A DNA stretch of 32,493 nt, taken from Methanoregula sp. Its GTDB lineage: Archaea; Halobacteriota; Methanomicrobia; Methanomicrobiales; Methanospirillaceae. Shown here one piece after another: positions 29,776 through 32,493 of the stretch. Both the position numbers and the translations under genes were made by a program. The stretch covers positions 1 to 32,493 of the forward strand of contig NZ_PMZU01000054.1 in the NCBI RefSeq assembly GCF_003170075.1, given 5' to 3'. Within the stretch, counting starts at the first letter, position 1; every line of letters starts with the position of its first letter. The notes under the pieces were generated by a model that was not told the origin of the DNA, ran no database searches, and saw only the letters and a program-made list of their open reading frames with translations.

Positions 29776-30981
29776 TCATTCATGCCGCAGCGCATCGATC
29801 GGGTTGAGGTTTGCTGCCTGCCATGCCGGATACAACCCGCAGAGAAGACAGACAATAATCCCAAACCCGACGCCCTCGACAATCGACTGCATGCTCGCCA
29901 CGGTAAAGAGGTACTGGGTGGTACCGAGCATCAGGGCACTGACAGCATAGCCAGCAAGGAGACTGAGGAGCCCGCCGATCAGGCTCCCCACGACACCGAT
30001 AATGGCAGCCTCGTAGATGAACATGCTTATCACCTCCCTTTTCTGGGTACCGATGCTGCGCATGATCCCGATCTCCTTGATCCGCTCGTTGACCGACATC
30101 ATCATGATATTGAAGATGGAGACCCCGGCGACAATCATTGAGATCCCACCAATGGCCGTAACAAAGGTCGTGACGGTGCTAAACGTCTCGTAGATGGTCG
30201 AGAGTGTTGCCTTGCTGTCCGTCACGGAAACCGTCTTTTCTTTGATGTTCCGGTTGAGCTGCTTTTCGATGGTGGTCTTTACATCGGCAGTGTCACCGCT
30301 GGTAACCTTGACGACCACTTCGTTGTACTCATCCTTGTCGTTGTAGGTATTCTCAAACCAGTCCTGTGTCGCAACGATGGCGCTGTCAGTACTGATATCG
30401 AAACTCATTCCCCGTTCCTTGATAATACCGGTAACCCTGAGCGTACCGTACTCGCTGTCCGTACCAATGGAAATCCGCGACCCGACTTGGACATTATGAT
30501 CTTTTGCAAAGGTCGATCCCACAAGGCATCCGGAGTTCCCATTGCTGTAGTCACCGGATTGGAGATCGGGCAGCAGGTTTTTCACCTTGTCCGTCGGGAG
30601 ACCGTAAATGGTCGCCACGATATCGTCGCTGCCAACCCCGACTTTCATGTGCTCTGATGTGGAATGAACGGGAATCGCCACGTTCGGGGCGACCGCCCGT
30701 TTAATCTGCTGGTAATTCTGGTCGGTAAGTTTTAAGTCGGCCGAGCTTCCTCCGCCACCACCACCCATCCCCGTACCGCCACCACCGGCGTACGGGGTGA
30801 CAATCACGCTGTCCCCAACCGAAGAGAGACTCGAGCTGATCTCCTGCGTCATGCTGTTCCCGAGGATCCCCATGGACGCGATGGCGACGACACCGATGAT
30901 AATCCCAAGCATCGCAAGGGTCGAGCGCAGCATGTGGATCCGGATGTTTCGTTTCGAGATCTCCCAGAATATCTTGCTCAT
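29776..30981 (-). CDS. MacB-like ABC transporter permease (copy 2)
   Basis: A 401-residue paralogue of the gene at 23620, with the same single N-terminal helix, outside domain and three C-terminal helices. It is one residue shorter in the glycine-rich stretch, which reads GGGGTGMGGGGGGSS here. Differences gather just after the first helix (MTQEISSSLSS against VVQVVSASLSS) and in the last third. It ends ANLNPIDALRHE. The start overlaps the ATPase stop by 4 bp. Confidence 0.92.
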   Translation of the reverse strand: MSKIFWEISKRNIRIHMLRSTLAMLGIIIGVVAIASMGILGNSMTQEISSSLSSVGDSVIVTPYAGGGGTGMGGGGGGSSADLKLTDQNYQQIKRAVAPNVAIPVHSTSEHMKVGVGSDDIVATIYGLPTDKVKNLLPDLQSGDYSNGNSGCLVGSTFAKDHNVQVGSRISIGTDSEYGTLRVTGIIKERGMSFDISTDSAIVATQDWFENTYNDKDEYNEVVVKVTSGDTADVKTTIEKQLNRNIKEKTVSVTDSKATLSTIYETFSTVTTFVTAIGGISMIVAGVSIFNIMMMSVNERIKEIGIMRSIGTQKREVISMFIYEAAIIGVVGSLIGGLLSLLAGYAVSALMLGTTQYLFTVASMQSIVEGVGFGIIVCLLCGLYPAWQAANLNPIDALRHE

Positions 30982-31649
30982 GCTGCAATTCTCCCGTCAA
31001 CAATCCTGATAATCCGCTCCGAATATTCGGCTATGTGGGGATCGTGCGTGACAATAATGATGGTCGCACCCTTATGGTGCAGCTCGGTCATGAGCTCCAT
31101 GATGCTTGCCCCGGTTTTTGAATCGAGGTTCCCCGTAGGTTCATCGCACAGGAGGATATCCGGATCATTAATGAGCGAACGCGCAACCGCAACACGCTGC
31201 TGCTGGCCTCCTGATAACTCGAGCGGGGTGTGGGTATAGAACCGTTCCTCAAGCTGGACGGCACGAAGGACTTCGATCGCTTTTTTTTCATCGACCTGTT
31301 TCTGGCTTTTGAGCATCTGGGGAAAACTGACGTTCTCGATGATATTTAAGAGGGGAAAGAGGTTGAAGTACTGGAAAATGAATCCGATGCGGTCCCGCCT
31401 CAGGTTGGTGAGTTCGACGTCGCTCATGTCGCGGACACCAATCCCGCTTATGAAGATATCCCCGGTGGTCGGGGTGTCAAGGCAGCCCATCATGTTCAGG
31501 AGTGTTGACTTGCCCGAACCCGACGGCCCCATGATCGAGATGAACTCCCCGCGTTCCACGGCAAAGGAGATGTGATCAAGGGCCGTCACATCTCCTGCCT
31601 TGAGCGGGTAGACTTTCACCACGTCCTTAAACTGGATTGCCGGAACCAT
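30978..31649 (-). CDS. MacB/LolD-type ABC ATPase (copy 2)
   Basis: A 223-residue ATPase with intact Walker A, Q-loop, LSGGQQQRVAVARSL signature, Walker B and H-loop. By eye it differs from copy 1 at eight positions (4, 13, 30, about 64 and 73, 157, 212 and 223), mostly conservative. Both copies should therefore be active and could swap partners. ATG 31649 matches the start used in copy 1. Confidence 0.94.
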   Translation of the reverse strand: MVPAIQFKDVVKVYPLKAGDVTALDHISFAVERGEFISIMGPSGSGKSTLLNMMGCLDTPTTGDIFISGIGVRDMSDVELTNLRRDRIGFIFQYFNLFPLLNIIENVSFPQMLKSQKQVDEKKAIEVLRAVQLEERFYTHTPLELSGGQQQRVAVARSLINDPDILLCDEPTGNLDSKTGASIMELMTELHHKGATIIIVTHDPHIAEYSERIIRIVDGRIAA

Positions 31650-31660
31650 GGCCTGTAGCC

Positions 31661-32493
31661 TCACTGTTTTTTGATCCGTTTGTTGTAGAAGTACCAGCCA
31701 CCGGCTGCGAGAATGACAATGATGATAATCCCCAGGAAGAGGAGCGGGTTCCCCTGCTGGTTCGCGGTATCGGCCTTTGCACCGGAAATGCCGACATCCT
31801 GCTGGACCGAGATGACATTCCCGTCCGAGTCCTTATAGGATATCTGGATTGGTACACTGACCGTGTTGTTTGCTGCCGTGAAAGTTACTTCAAAACTGCC
31901 AAAATCGTCCGGCTTAAGTGCACCGATCACATAGGATCGGTACGGGTCCTCTGGGATCGCCGGGGATAATGCCGTAACTGTCACACCATTGGCGGTTGTG
32001 AGGCCGGCGTTTGTCACATCTCCGGTAACATGATAGACCCCGCTGGTGAGTGTCACCTCAACATTGCTGATCTTGGGGGTTGCCTGTTTCTTGTCGGTCC
32101 CAAACGTTACCGGTAATGACTGGGTAACTGAGTGATGGTTGTCCCCGTTATCATATTTTACCGTCATGGTCAGGACTGATTCCGTATCCGGGGTAACAGA
32201 AAACGTCACATTTGTGGCGGAGTTTGCGCTGAGCGCACCGAGATACTGGCTGGAGGGAGTTACCGTTGTCCCGTTACCGGTTGCTTCAATGATGACATTT
32301 TTTACATCGTTTTGCCGGGGGTTGGCGATCTGCACGGTTACCGATTCCTTCTTTCCCTGCGTGAACGTGTCCGGCTTGCTTATAACGCTCATCATAAGGG
32401 GGGTATTGTCCACTTTTACCGGCGTACGGTAATACAGGCTGTCCGCATCCCGTAAATTAAGAGAGAACGTCGGGTAATACGTACCGTCCAGCT
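31661..32493 (-). CDS. Anchored extracellular protein of the ABC unit (copy 2, partial)
   Basis: The C-terminal 276 or so residues of a paralogue of the gene at 25507; the reading frame stays open to the right edge, so the signal peptide lies outside the window. An ATG-like codon at 32413 is internal and not the start, because the residues upstream (LDGTYYPTFSLNLRDADS) match copy 1. The same beta-rich repeats and C-terminal helix (LLFLGIIIIVILAAGG) with basic tail (YFYNKRIKKQ) are present. Copy 2 has a short gap in the linker before the helix (ISGAKADTAN against IFGAALTDTAN). Confidence 0.87.
   Translation of the reverse strand, partial: LDGTYYPTFSLNLRDADSLYYRTPVKVDNTPLMMSVISKPDTFTQGKKESVTVQIANPRQNDVKNVIIEATGNGTTVTPSSQYLGALSANSATNVTFSVTPDTESVLTMTVKYDNGDNHHSVTQSLPVTFGTDKKQATPKISNVEVTLTSGVYHVTGDVTNAGLTTANGVTVTALSPAIPEDPYRSYVIGALKPDDFGSFEVTFTAANNTVSVPIQISYKDSDGNVISVQQDVGISGAKADTANQQGNPLLFLGIIIIVILAAGGWYFYNKRIKKQ

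Larger units (their letters stand above)
29776..32493 (-). repeat. Duplicated ABC export unit, copy 2
   Basis: Partner of 23620-26342 (copy 1), same orientation, with gene junctions preserved. The left limit is the permease stop, after which the two loci differ completely: a MATE gene here, noncoding DNA there. The right limit is the window edge. Confidence 0.85.

Overview
The window reads as a chromosome segment of a methanogenic archaeon, most likely of the order Methanomicrobiales. This is inferred from gene content: archaeal tRNA-Ile2 agmatidine synthase (TiaS), deoxyhypusine synthase, an RPA-type single-strand binding protein with its partner, archaeal OMP decarboxylase, CbiZ, a COG1395-type regulator, and promoters with TATA boxes and short or absent leaders. 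No rRNA, tRNA or CRISPR array was seen.

Layout. 1-1600: an insertion-sequence transposase with an N-terminal SWIM zinc finger and an in-frame TAG at codon 10 of its natural reading frame, next to a 48-residue AbrB-type protein. 1652-4445: an HTH regulator, tiaS and a hypothetical gene. 4694-7840 (minus strand): a VapBC-like toxin-antitoxin pair downstream of an Eco57I-like DNA methylase homologue whose NPPY motif is degenerate. 7959-10817: a DHA2-type drug exporter, a membrane protein and a DedA protein. 11025-16144: housekeeping genes (deoxyhypusine synthase, pyrF, a stand-alone glycyl-radical domain protein, cbiZ, a DUF1858 protein, rpa and its partner).

16635-23095 is the most striking part. 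Six tightly packed plus-strand genes encode a CooF-type ferredoxin, a monofunctional Ni carbon monoxide dehydrogenase (CooS), NuoE-, NuoF- and HoxU/HndD-like subunits and the maturation ATPase CooC. The set looks like a CO dehydrogenase fused by operon to the NAD(P)H-handling half of a HydABC/HoxEFU-type hydrogenase, with no hydrogenase catalytic subunit. NAD-linked CO chemistry is unexpected in a methanogen, which normally uses F420 and ferredoxin. The operon is bracketed by two diverged copies, in the same orientation, of a GC-rich, hairpin-forming noncoding element of about 145 bp.

23620-32493 (minus strand) holds two near-identical copies of a three-gene MacB-like export unit: an anchored extracellular protein, an ATPase and a permease. 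Between them are a MATE exporter coupled to the upstream copy, a 52-residue protein and a winged-helix regulator. The second copy runs off the right edge. Functions come from motifs read by eye; no database search was possible.
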